6,990 nucleotides of DNA from an uncultured Ruminococcus sp. (GCA_902773455.1 CACYEW010000329.1:1-6990), one strand, 5' to 3'; positions 1 through 6,889 are shown, numbered from the stretch's first letter. The notes: generated by a model from the sequence alone, not told the origin. Numbers and translations: made by a program.

Positions 1-77
1 TGGCGTACCCTGACGGATTCGAACCGGCGACCTACTGCTTAGAAGGCAGTTGCTCTATCCTGCTGAGCTAAGGGTAC
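1..77 (-). tRNA. tRNA-Arg (anticodon UCU)
   Basis: The reverse complement folds as a complete cloverleaf. The 7-bp acceptor stem pairs GTACCCT with AGGGTAC, the discriminator is G, and the 3' CCA is encoded (TGG at 1-3 on the plus strand). The T-arm carries GGTTCGAATCC. The anticodon loop reads CTTCTAA, closed by a 5-bp stem, so the anticodon is UCU (complement of 41-43), which decodes AGA/AGG arginine codons. AGA is common in the neighbouring genes. It lies 5 bp downstream of the tRNA-Gly gene on the same strand and is probably cotranscribed with it. Further tRNAs could follow beyond the window edge. Confidence 0.97.
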
Positions 78-82
78 AATAA

Positions 83-156
83 TGGAGCGGGTGATGGGAA
101 TCGAACCCACATAGCCAGCTTGGAAGGCTGGTATTCTACCACTGAACTACACCCGC
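83..156 (-). tRNA. tRNA-Gly (anticodon UCC)
   Basis: The reverse complement gives a full 74-nt tRNA. The acceptor stem is GCGGGTG/CACCCGC, the discriminator is U, and CCA is encoded (TGG at 83-85 on the plus strand). The T-arm contains GGTTCGATTCC. The anticodon stem CCAGC/GCTGG (115-119 and 127-131) closes the loop CTTCCAA, giving anticodon UCC for GGA/GGG glycine codons. It is the first tRNA after the minus-strand promoter at 185-213 and precedes tRNA-Arg by 5 bp. Confidence 0.97.
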
Positions 157-184
157 ACATTTCCTTTTTCATCGGACATCCCGT

Positions 185-213
185 ATAATACCACAAAAAT
201 AACGTTTTGTCAA
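185..213 (-). promoter_or_regulatory. Sigma-A type promoter for the tRNA-Gly/tRNA-Arg unit
   Basis: Read on the minus strand, a consensus -35 TTGACA (complement of 208-213) is followed by exactly 17 bp and a -10 TATTAT (complement of 185-190). The -10 is preceded by TGG, an extended -10 TGn element. Transcription would start near 178, about 20 nt before the mature 5' end of tRNA-Gly at 156, which is a normal tRNA leader length. The assignment is by sequence match only. Confidence 0.8.
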
Positions 214-263
214 GTCCGTTTTATACTTTTTTCTTTATAATTTTGAAAATTCATAAATTCGAC

Positions 264-292
264 TTGCCAAACGCCAAAATATATGATATAAT
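264..292 (+). promoter_or_regulatory. Sigma-A type promoter for the NERD-like/FAD dehydrogenase pair
   Basis: A -35 TTGCCA (264-269) is followed by a 17-bp spacer and a perfect -10 TATAAT (287-292). TGA immediately before the -10 forms an extended -10 (TGn) element. Transcription would start near 299, leaving a short 5' leader of about 25 nt before the ATG at 323. A Shine-Dalgarno GGAG lies at 314-317, 5 nt from the ATG. The promoter is divergent from the tRNA promoter; 50 bp separate their -35 boxes. Confidence 0.82.
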
Positions 293-322
293 CATACAGT
301 AACGACATTATACGGAGTTAAT

Positions 323-988
323 ATGGATTTCATTCAGATTCTCGGATTGCTTGCGATAGCGATAGGGGTAATAATGCTTTTGCTTTGGATGATAAGCGCG
401 ATCTATTCCCGTCAGCGCAAACGCGCCGTCACCTCGGATCAGATATCAAGCAAAAAAGCGTTGCAGATCTGCCTTGAAGATATAACGTACAAACGCAACG
501 TGATATCCGATCTTTATTTTCCGGTGAGAAGTGAAAGCTCGCTGACGACCGTAAAATACAGAAGAACGGAGCAGATAATCGTCGGCGCCGGAGGCGTGCT
601 CCTTCTTGCGACCTGCAAGGAATCCGGAAAGATCGACAACCGCGATCCCGATATATGGATCAGCATCAGAGACGACGAGAGATTCGAATTCCCGTCGCCG
701 CTCGCGGCGCTCCACTCGGCCGGCGCGGCGATATCCGCGATACTGAAAAGGAACGGATTCAGAGAACCCTGCGTTTACGAAGCGGTCGTTTTTACGGATA
801 ATCAGTCCGATCCGGTCGATTACGACGACGGCGTCGTATTCATGAGCGAGCTCGAAAGGCTGATAAAGGATCTCAACGATACGAAAACATACGATTCCGT
901 CGAACAGTTCTTTATGATACGAGCCATAAAAAAAGAAGGACTGACGAAAAAACAGCTCGAAAAAAGAAAAACGGAGATAAATAAATGA
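323..988 (+). CDS. Membrane-anchored protein with a degenerate NERD-like domain
   Basis: This is a 221-residue protein of unknown function. Residues about 7-28 form one hydrophobic membrane segment, followed by the basic stretch RQRKR (about 30-34). By the positive-inside rule this places the rest in the cytoplasm. The soluble part resembles the NERD (nuclease-related) fold. It has a strand ending in EQIIVGAGGVLLLATCKESGKI, which matches the family pattern of a hydrophobic strand with VG..GV, then a strand and SGKI. A W and an F.SP..A..SA...I segment follow, as in the NERD region after the core. The acidic and lysine positions expected for a PD-(D/E)xK nuclease are altered: D appears as E, E as A, and K as C or shifted by one. 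It is therefore probably not an active nuclease. The C-terminus is lysine-rich. The start is supported by GGAG at 314-317. The gene overlaps the next one by ATGA (985-988), suggesting translational coupling. The gene call is sure; the NERD assignment is moderate and made by eye. Confidence 0.85.
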   Translation: MDFIQILGLLAIAIGVIMLLLWMISAIYSRQRKRAVTSDQISSKKALQICLEDITYKRNVISDLYFPVRSESSLTTVKYRRTEQIIVGAGGVLLLATCKESGKIDNRDPDIWISIRDDERFEFPSPLAALHSAGAAISAILKRNGFREPCVYEAVVFTDNQSDPVDYDDGVVFMSELERLIKDLNDTKTYDSVEQFFMIRAIKKEGLTKKQLEKRKTEINK

Positions 989-2367
989 ATTCTTACGATA
1001 TTATCATAATAGGCGGAGGCATAGGCGGTCTTATGTCGGCTTATTCGCTGATAACCGCGGAGCCTTCGATGAAAATATGCATTATCGAACGCGGTAATCC
1101 CATAAACAGACGCGTTTGTCCGATGCTTGCAAAAACGTCCGATACCTGCCTGCGCTGTAAAAACTGCGCCATAATGGAGGGCATGGCCGGCGCGGGCGCG
1201 TTTTCCGACGGCAAATACGTCATTTCCACCGAATACGGCGGCTGGCTCAACGAATTCATGCCGGATCAGACCGTTATCAACTACATTGAAAAGGCTGATA
1301 AGATACTCGTTTCATTCGGCGCGACGACGGAACGCTTCATGCCGAGCGACGAACTGAAGCAGCTCTGTCTGCGCCACGATCTGCATATGGCGCAGGCGCA
1401 GGTCAAGCATCTCGGCACGGATTCGAACTATGATACGATGAAGAAGATGATAGAAAACCTTTCGGATCACGTCGAGATACTGACGAATTCACCGGTCACG
1501 GATATCGATAAGAAAAATCATATAGTCACGTATACGGCGTCAGGGGAGACGCATAAAGCGAGAGGCGATAAAATAATAATAGCCGTCGGCAGAGCAGGGT
1601 CGGGATTTTTCTCCGAATGGTGTGTCAGAAACGGTATCCCGCTCGAAAACAATCAGGTAGATATCGGCGTGAGAGTCGAGCTGCCCGCCATGATCTGGGC
1701 TGACTTCGCGAAAAAGATCTACGAGCCGAAGATCTGGTACAGATCGAAAAGCTACGGCGATAAGACGAGAATGTTCTGCTTCAACGACCGGGGCAGCGTG
1801 GTCATGGAGAATACCGACGGCGTGCTCACCGTCAACGGTCATTCATACCGCGATGAGGCGAAAAAGACAAAAAACACGAATTTCGCTCTCTTATCGACTT
1901 CAAAATTTACAAAACCGTTCAACAAACCGATAGAATACGCGCGTCACGTTGCGAGCCTTTCGAACCTTATCTCGGGCGGCTCGGTGCTCGTTCAGCGGCT
2001 CGGGGATCTCCGTCTCGGCAGAAGGACCGACGACAGACGTCTCGCCGCTTCCACAACGAAGCCTACGCTCAAAGCCGTTCCGGGCGACCTTTCGCTTTGT
2101 ATGCCGAAACGTCAGCTCGACAACATAATCGAAACGCTCGACGCTCTCGATAAGATCGCGCCCGGTACAGCGAACTACGACACGCTTTTATACGGTATAG
2201 AGTGCAAATACTATTCCGCGCGTCCGCTCTGCGATGATTTCGAGCTTCACGGCGCCGAAGGCATATACGCAATAGGCGACGGAGCCGGCTTCACGAGATC
2301 GCTCTCTCAGGCGGCGGCGAACGGGCTTTACGTTGCCGACAAAATACTTGCAAAAAATAATGATTAA
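985..2367 (+). CDS. FAD-dependent dehydrogenase, COG2509-like, with a four-cysteine cluster
   Basis: This 460-residue flavoprotein is probably cytosolic. The N-terminus is a Rossmann FAD-binding unit: GGGIGG at 10-15, and the ribose-binding acidic residue E35 at the end of the second strand (IIERG). Next come four cysteines, C45, C55, C58 and C61 (C-x9-C-x2-C-x2-C), then GAGAFSDGK (69-77), the signature of the uncharacterised COG2509 dehydrogenases. The middle has IIIAVGRAGS near residue 200, DIGVRVE near 230, and QRLGDLRLGR, all typical of that family. The C-terminus carries the second FAD contact GDGAG (from G431), followed by an S.AAANG helix. The natural substrate of the family is unknown. 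The cysteines suggest a metal or Fe-S site, by inference only. GGAG at 973-976 lies 8 nt before the ATG. The start overlaps the stop of the preceding membrane protein. I saw no clear intrinsic terminator after the stop. Confidence 0.93.
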   Translation: MNSYDIIIIGGGIGGLMSAYSLITAEPSMKICIIERGNPINRRVCPMLAKTSDTCLRCKNCAIMEGMAGAGAFSDGKYVISTEYGGWLNEFMPDQTVINYIEKADKILVSFGATTERFMPSDELKQLCLRHDLHMAQAQVKHLGTDSNYDTMKKMIENLSDHVEILTNSPVTDIDKKNHIVTYTASGETHKARGDKIIIAVGRAGSGFFSEWCVRNGIPLENNQVDIGVRVELPAMIWADFAKKIYEPKIWYRSKSYGDKTRMFCFNDRGSVVMENTDGVLTVNGHSYRDEAKKTKNTNFALLSTSKFTKPFNKPIEYARHVASLSNLISGGSVLVQRLGDLRLGRRTDDRRLAASTTKPTLKAVPGDLSLCMPKRQLDNIIETLDALDKIAPGTANYDTLLYGIECKYYSARPLCDDFELHGAEGIYAIGDGAGFTRSLSQAAANGLYVADKILAKNND

Positions 2368-2411
2368 TTTTTAAGTGTTTGTAAACAAATTTCAAAACAT
2401 TGGATTTTTAC

Positions 2412-2440
2412 TTGACTTTACTGTTTTTCGGCGGTAAAAT
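2412..2440 (+). promoter_or_regulatory. Sigma-A type promoter for the riboswitch leader and cation ATPase
   Basis: A -35 TTGACT (2412-2417) and a -10 TAAAAT (2435-2440), each one base from consensus, are separated by exactly 17 bp. The predicted start, around 2447, lies about 12 nt upstream of the first riboswitch helix. The whole aptamer is therefore transcribed, giving a leader of about 170 nt before the ATPase start codon. This explains most of the 251-bp gap after the FAD dehydrogenase gene. Confidence 0.83.
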
Positions 2441-2458
2441 AAACCCGACAACCGAATA

Positions 2459-2558
2459 ATGAGGGAGTAATTTGGCGCGAAAGCGCTTCGATAGGGTCAA
2501 CAGCCGGCGTATATTCGTCTGGTCCTATCGATACGAATAAAGTATAAATGAGACTCAT
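2459..2558 (+). promoter_or_regulatory. yybP-ykoY family manganese (Mn2+) riboswitch aptamer
   Basis: The leader has the arrangement of the yybP-ykoY aptamer. P1 pairs ATGAG (2459-2463) with CTCAT (2554-2558). The conserved loop L1 reads GGGAGTA (2463-2469). P2 is GCGC/GCGC with a GAAA tetraloop (2475-2486). P3 is an 8-bp perfect helix, TCGATAGG (2488-2495) with CCTATCGA (2524-2531), and contains the internal GTCAA and a distal CAG/CTG helix. P4 is a short helix, TAC/GTA (2532-2534 and 2542-2544). The conserved L3 stretch is TGAGAC (2549-2554). In known members, Mn2+ bridges L1 and L3 so that both helical legs dock and P1 is stabilised. Such aptamers precede Mn2+ exporters and P-type ATPases such as Lactococcus lactis yoaB. 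The downstream P2A ATPase fits this. Assigned by eye from motifs and pairing, not by covariance search. Confidence 0.9.
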
Positions 2559-2591
2559 ACATTTTTATAATGTATGGGTCTCTTGTCTTTT
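2550..2591 (+). terminator. Riboswitch-controlled intrinsic terminator (expression platform)
   Basis: GAGACTCATACATT (2550-2563) pairs with 2569-2582 to form a 14-bp stem, with one T.G pair and a 5-nt loop TTTAT. TTGTCTTTT (2583-2591) follows, an imperfect U-tract. The left arm contains the riboswitch P1 3' strand (2554-2558) and the L3 sequence GAGAC. The ligand-bound aptamer and the terminator therefore cannot form together. Metal binding should stabilise P1, block the hairpin and turn expression on. The U-tract is interrupted by G and C, so termination may be partial. Confidence 0.85.
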
Positions 2592-2612
2592 GAAAGGAAT
2601 TTTTGAAAGGAA
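2591..2612 (+). promoter_or_regulatory. Duplicated Shine-Dalgarno sequence before the cation ATPase
   Basis: TGAAAGGAA occurs twice in direct repeat, at 2591-2599 and 2604-2612, 13 nt apart. The second copy (AAAGGA at 2606-2611) is 7 nt from the ATG at 2619 and sets the start. The first copy is 19 nt from the ATG, too far for direct initiation, and could act as a standby ribosome site. It begins at the last base of the terminator U-tract. Confidence 0.7.
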
Positions 2613-2618
2613 ACTGAT

Positions 2619-5276
2619 ATGAAGTTTTATTTGAATCCGGTCGAAGAAGCGTATAAGGAACTTGATACGTGCGAGACCGGTCTAACGTCCGCCGAAGCGG
2701 AGAAAAGGCTGCAAAGAGACGGAAAAAACAAGCTTGCGGAGGCAAAAAAAGAATCGCTTCTGCATATGTTCTTCCGTCAGCTCGCCGACCCGATGATCAT
2801 AATACTGATCGTCGCCGCGGTCATATCGGCAGTCATAGCCGCAACGCAGAACGAACCGTTCACCGACGTGATCATCATCGGCGTCGTGGTGCTTCTTAAC
2901 GCGATACTCGGCGTTTATCAGGAAAACAAAGCCGAAAAGGCGATCGAAGCGCTTCAGCAGATGACGGCGTCAACGTCAAAAGTCCTTCGCGACGGAGTGC
3001 TCCGTATAGTAAAAAGCGAAGATATCGCCGTCGGTGATATCATAATCCTTGAAGCCGGCGATTCCGTACCGGCTGACGCGAGGATCATCGAATGCGCCTC
3101 GCTCAAATCCGAAGAATCGGCTCTTACCGGCGAATCGGTACCGGTCACCAAGACCGTCAGAGCGATCGAAGGAGACAAAGACGGCAACGTTCCGCTCGGA
3201 GACCGGAAGAATATGGTCTATATGGGCTCCACGGTCGTTTACGGCAGAGGCAAAGCGGTTGTGACCGCGACCGGTATGAATACCGAAATGGGTAAGATCG
3301 CAGGCGCTCTCGCTCAGGCCGAAGACGGAAAAACGCCGCTTCAGATACGTCTTTCCGAGCTGTCAAAGATACTTACATATCTCGTTATCGGCATCAGCGT
3401 GGTCATTTTCGGAGTCGGAATAATCAGACAGCTCGCGACGACGGGTACGTTTGCGTTTGCGGACACGATAAATATATTCATGGTCGCTGTATCGCTCGCC
3501 GTCGCGGCGATCCCGGAAGGGCTTGCAACGGTCGTGACGATAGTGCTCTCGATCGGCGTTACGAAAATGTCGAAGAGAAACGCAGTTATAAGAAAACTGA
3601 CCGCCGTCGAAACTCTCGGCTGTACTCAGATCATCTGCTCCGACAAGACCGGTACGCTCACCCAGAACAAAATGACCGTCGTCCGCGAATATACCGACGA
3701 CAGTATGCTCATGGCTGAGGCCATGGCGCTCTGTTCAGACTCCGTTCTCGGCGAAAGCGGCGAGGCTGAGGGCGAACCGACCGAAAACGCGCTCGTCAAC
3801 TATGCGAAAAAGCTCGGTATCATAAAGCACGAATACGAAAAGAGAGAACCGAGAGTCGCCGAAGCGCCGTTCGATTCGGTACGTAAAATGATGTCTACGA
3901 TCCACAGTAAAAACGGTTCGTATATACAGTACACCAAAGGCGCCTCCGACGAGCTTATAAAGAAATGCACGAGGATCCTGAAAGACGGCGCCGTACGCCC
4001 GATCACGGATAACGACAGAGACGAAATACTGAGTCAAAACAGAAGCATGGCTGACGGCGCGCTGCGCGTTCTCGCCTGCGCATATAAGGATCTTGACGGA
4101 TTACCCGCCGATACTTCGCCCGAAAAGATCGAAAACGATCTGATCTTCATCGGTCTTTACGGTATGATCGACCCCGTCAGACCGGAGGTCAAGGCCTCAA
4201 TCGCAGAGTGCAGAGAAGCGGGCATTCGCCCGATAATGATCACCGGCGACCATATCAGAACGGCGGTCGCGATCGCTAAGGAGCTTACGATAATCAAAGA
4301 CGAAAGCGAAGCCATAACCGGCGCGCAGCTCGATAAGATATCCGACGAAGAATTCAGCGAAGAGGTAACGAAATATTCGGTCTACGCAAGAGTTCAGCCG
4401 GAGCATAAAGTCAGAATAGTCAACGCCTGGAGAGCGCGCGGCATGATCACCGCGATGACCGGCGACGGCGTCAACGACGCTCCGTCGATCAAATCCGCCG
4501 ATATAGGCGTAGGTATGGGCATCACCGGTACCGACGTCACCAAAAACGTCGCAGATATGGTGCTTGCCGACGATAACTTCGCAACTATCGTATCTGCGGT
4601 GGAAGAAGGACGCCGTATTTACGACAACATCAAAAAAGCGATACAGTTCCTGCTTTCGTCGAACCTCAGCGAGGTCGTTTCCGTATTTACGGCGACCATG
4701 CTCGGCTTCACTCTGTTAAAGCCGGTTCATCTTCTCTGGATCAACCTCATAACCGACTGTTTCCCGGCGCTTGCGCTCGGTATGGAACAGCCCGAAGCGG
4801 ATATAATGAAGCGCTCGCCGCGCGATCCGAAAGCCGGAATATTCTCCGGCGGAGTCGGCTTCGACTGCATCTATCAGGGACTCATGGTCACGATCCTTAC
4901 GCTCACGGCTTATTTCATCGGTCATATGATGGAAAACAACTGGGTGTTCGAGATCGCTACGTCGAAAGACGGTATGACGATGGCGTTTCTTACGATGTCC
5001 ATGGCGGAGATATTCCATTCGTTCAATATGCGGACGGTCAGAAAATCGATATTCAAGCTGAAAGGTCAGAATAAGTATCTGATCGGCGCGATGATCCTCT
5101 CGCTCATACTCACCACGGCGGTCATATATATCCCGGGCGTCAATACCGCGTTCGAATTTTCAAACATCAGCCTGCCCGAATACGCGGTCGCTCTCGGACT
5201 CGCACTGCTCGTGATACCGATAGTCGAGGTCGTCAAACTCATCCAGAGAAACATTGCAAAAAGGAAGAATAAATAA
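2619..5276 (+). CDS. P2A-type cation-transporting ATPase (Ca2+/Mn2+), likely Mn2+ exporter
   Basis: This 885-residue membrane pump has normal length for the bacterial SERCA/PMR1-like class. In order it shows: the N-terminal cation-ATPase domain (about 1-50); TM1-TM2 (about 58-76 and 82-100); the actuator domain with LTGES (169-173); TM3-TM4 with VAAIPEGL ending at 302; the phosphorylation motif DKTGTLT with acceptor D342; the nucleotide-binding KGA (440-442); and the hinge TGDGVNDAP (614-622). A six-helix C-terminal block follows. Ion ligands known from SERCA are present: E300 in TM4, N682 and E685 in TM5 (SSNLSE), and N709, T712 and D713 in TM6 (NLITD). The pump would move Ca2+ or Mn2+ out of the cytoplasm at ATP expense. 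Family motifs alone suggest Ca2+. The yybP-ykoY riboswitch directly upstream argues for Mn2+ as the physiological substrate, as for L. lactis YoaB and pneumococcal MgtA. Nothing looks truncated. Confidence 0.95.
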   Translation: MKFYLNPVEEAYKELDTCETGLTSAEAEKRLQRDGKNKLAEAKKESLLHMFFRQLADPMIIILIVAAVISAVIAATQNEPFTDVIIIGVVVLLNAILGVYQENKAEKAIEALQQMTASTSKVLRDGVLRIVKSEDIAVGDIIILEAGDSVPADARIIECASLKSEESALTGESVPVTKTVRAIEGDKDGNVPLGDRKNMVYMGSTVVYGRGKAVVTATGMNTEMGKIAGALAQAEDGKTPLQIRLSELSKILTYLVIGISVVIFGVGIIRQLATTGTFAFADTINIFMVAVSLAVAAIPEGLATVVTIVLSIGVTKMSKRNAVIRKLTAVETLGCTQIICSDKTGTLTQNKMTVVREYTDDSMLMAEAMALCSDSVLGESGEAEGEPTENALVNYAKKLGIIKHEYEKREPRVAEAPFDSVRKMMSTIHSKNGSYIQYTKGASDELIKKCTRILKDGAVRPITDNDRDEILSQNRSMADGALRVLACAYKDLDGLPADTSPEKIENDLIFIGLYGMIDPVRPEVKASIAECREAGIRPIMITGDHIRTAVAIAKELTIIKDESEAITGAQLDKISDEEFSEEVTKYSVYARVQPEHKVRIVNAWRARGMITAMTGDGVNDAPSIKSADIGVGMGITGTDVTKNVADMVLADDNFATIVSAVEEGRRIYDNIKKAIQFLLSSNLSEVVSVFTATMLGFTLLKPVHLLWINLITDCFPALALGMEQPEADIMKRSPRDPKAGIFSGGVGFDCIYQGLMVTILTLTAYFIGHMMENNWVFEIATSKDGMTMAFLTMSMAEIFHSFNMRTVRKSIFKLKGQNKYLIGAMILSLILTTAVIYIPGVNTAFEFSNISLPEYAVALGLALLVIPIVEVVKLIQRNIAKRKNK

Positions 5277-5344
5277 AATATTTAAATAATACCGAATAAT
5301 ATCAGCCGTATACGTCGATACTCGAAAAAAACCGGGAGGACGAT

Positions 5345-6832
5345 ATGGCTGATATTTTGATCATAGGCGGAGGTGTTTCGGGACTCTCCGCCGGTATTTA
5401 CGGACTTTTGTCGGGTCACAGCGTGACGGTATGTGAAAAAAACGCGGTCGCCGGCGGAAACCTTACGGGCTGGTATCGCGGAGAATACTACATCGATAAC
5501 TGCATCCACTGGCTCACCGGTACGAACCCCGCGTCAAAAGCCTACGGAATGTGGAAAACGCTCGGCTTACTCGGAAGCGCAGACGTTTACCGCCCCGAGT
5601 CGCTTTATACGGCGGAATGCTGCGGTATAGAGCTTTCTCTTTACAGAGATCTGCAAAAATTTGAAAACGAGATGCTCGCTCTCTCGCCTGCAGACGCAAG
5701 AGAAATACGCTCGCTCGTCAAAGCGGTCAGAGCGGTACAGAACGCCGAAGGTCTTAACGGAAACGGGCGCGCAAAAAAAGATATGCGCACTCTTTACAGA
5801 TATTATTCCGTAACGACGGGAGAACTTGCCGACAGATTCAGACATCCCTTAATTAAAAAGTTCATCTCGTCTTTTATCGGCGAGGATTTCGGAGCGCTTG
5901 CGCTTATTACGGTATTTGCCGAATTCACGGGTGGCAACGCCGATCTGCCGCTCGGCGGGTCGCTCTGCGCCGCGAAAAGGATCGTAAGACGCTTCAAGGA
6001 ACTCGGCGGCAGACTCTTGCTCAATAAAGAAGCCGTAAAGATAAACGTATCGAAAGGCTATGCGAGATCGGTTTCTTTTTCCGATAACGATACATTGTAT
6101 GCCGATTATATCGTCGCGGCCGCCGACCCGTATTACGTTTTTGATAAACTGACCGGTCTTCCGCTGCCCGAAACGCTTTCAAAAATGAATAACGATCAAA
6201 GATACAGCCGCTTTTCTAGCTGCCACGCGGCTTTTGCCGCAGATATATCCGACGTGCCGTTTTCATACGACGCCGCGATCGACGTTCCTATGATATATCA
6301 AAACGTTCTCGGATCGAAATACGCGGCTTTGCGTGAATTTTCGTTTGAGACTTCTTTTGCGCCGGAGGGAAAAACAGTCGTTCAGGCGATGACGTTTTGC
6401 GGCGAAGAGCGGAGCGGGGAACTGACGGCGATCAGAAAAGACGAAGAGGAATATAAGAGAAGAAAAGAAAGTATAGCGCACTGTCTGCAGAAGAGCGTCG
6501 AATACGCGTATCCGAAATTGAGAAATAAGCTCAAGCTGCTCGACGTCTGGACTCCGGCAACGTATAATGGATACTTCAATTCCGTCTGCGGATCGTATAT
6601 GAGCTTCGCCTTTTCAAAAAGGACTCTGCCGCCGAAAGCCGGCAACAGGGTCAAAGGGGCGGTCAATCTGATACTTGCGACCCAATGGCTCAGATCTCCC
6701 GGAGGTCTGCCGAACGCCGCAGAGTCGGGCAAAGCGGCGATAGAGACGGTCAACTCTATGTCGGGTTCCGTCAGAAGAAGACTTGCGGCTGAAAAACAAA
6801 CCGAAGCCGCCGCCGGAAAATCTTACGACTGA
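5345..6832 (+). CDS. CrtI/phytoene desaturase-like FAD-dependent oxidoreductase
   Basis: This 495-residue flavoprotein belongs to the COG1233 (phytoene desaturase and related) superfamily. The N-terminus has the FAD dinucleotide-binding motif GGGVSG (8-13), E31 at the end of the second strand, and then GGNLTGWYRGEYYIDNCIHW (37-56). The last stretch is the extended FAD contact and substrate-entrance segment of the family. ADYIVAAADP (253-262) and DVWTPATYNGY (from 400) are further family landmarks. The C-terminal FAD segment is ATQWLRSPGGLPNAAESGK (445-463). No membrane segment or signal peptide is apparent. The substrate is unknown; members act on carotenoids, retinoids, lipids or other hydrophobic molecules. 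No carotenoid genes lie in the window, so a desaturase role is not supported. A strong Shine-Dalgarno GGAGG (5335-5339) is 5 nt from the ATG. The gene starts 68 bp after the ATPase, with no visible promoter or terminator between, so cotranscription is likely. Confidence 0.92.
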   Translation: MADILIIGGGVSGLSAGIYGLLSGHSVTVCEKNAVAGGNLTGWYRGEYYIDNCIHWLTGTNPASKAYGMWKTLGLLGSADVYRPESLYTAECCGIELSLYRDLQKFENEMLALSPADAREIRSLVKAVRAVQNAEGLNGNGRAKKDMRTLYRYYSVTTGELADRFRHPLIKKFISSFIGEDFGALALITVFAEFTGGNADLPLGGSLCAAKRIVRRFKELGGRLLLNKEAVKINVSKGYARSVSFSDNDTLYADYIVAAADPYYVFDKLTGLPLPETLSKMNNDQRYSRFSSCHAAFAADISDVPFSYDAAIDVPMIYQNVLGSKYAALREFSFETSFAPEGKTVVQAMTFCGEERSGELTAIRKDEEEYKRRKESIAHCLQKSVEYAYPKLRNKLKLLDVWTPATYNGYFNSVCGSYMSFAFSKRTLPPKAGNRVKGAVNLILATQWLRSPGGLPNAAESGKAAIETVNSMSGSVRRRLAAEKQTEAAAGKSYD

Positions 6833-6889
6833 GTAAATTGAGGTATCGATCTCTATACTTCTTTGCCGCGAGCATTTCACGATTCATTT

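Noticed and set aside
2368..2411. Possible terminator after the FAD dehydrogenase gene (TTTG/CAAA near 2377-2392)
   Set aside because: The stem is only about 4 bp and AT-rich, and the T-run is distant and short. It is too weak to call an intrinsic terminator.
4716..5018. 100-residue open frame on the minus strand inside the ATPase gene
   Set aside because: It lies antisense to conserved transmembrane coding sequence, has low-complexity basic composition, and shows no ribosome site or recognisable family. It is a shadow frame.
5291..5300. ACCGAATAAT, identical to 2451-2460 just before the riboswitch
   Set aside because: A 10-bp match in AT-rich intergenic DNA. No riboswitch loop motifs follow the second copy, so it is probably chance.
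5277..5344. Possible promoter or terminator between the ATPase and the CrtI-like gene
   Set aside because: AT-rich -10-like words occur, but none has a -35 at proper spacing, and there is no stable hairpin with a T-tract.
6382..6753. 123-residue open frame on the minus strand inside the CrtI-like gene
   Set aside because: It is the longest antisense frame, but it overlaps the conserved C-terminal FAD segment and has no recognisable motif, so it is best explained as a shadow.
5345..6832. Naming the gene crtI or crtN (carotenoid desaturase)
   Set aside because: The family fold is clear, but no phytoene synthase or other carotenoid gene is present and the substrate cannot be read from the sequence.
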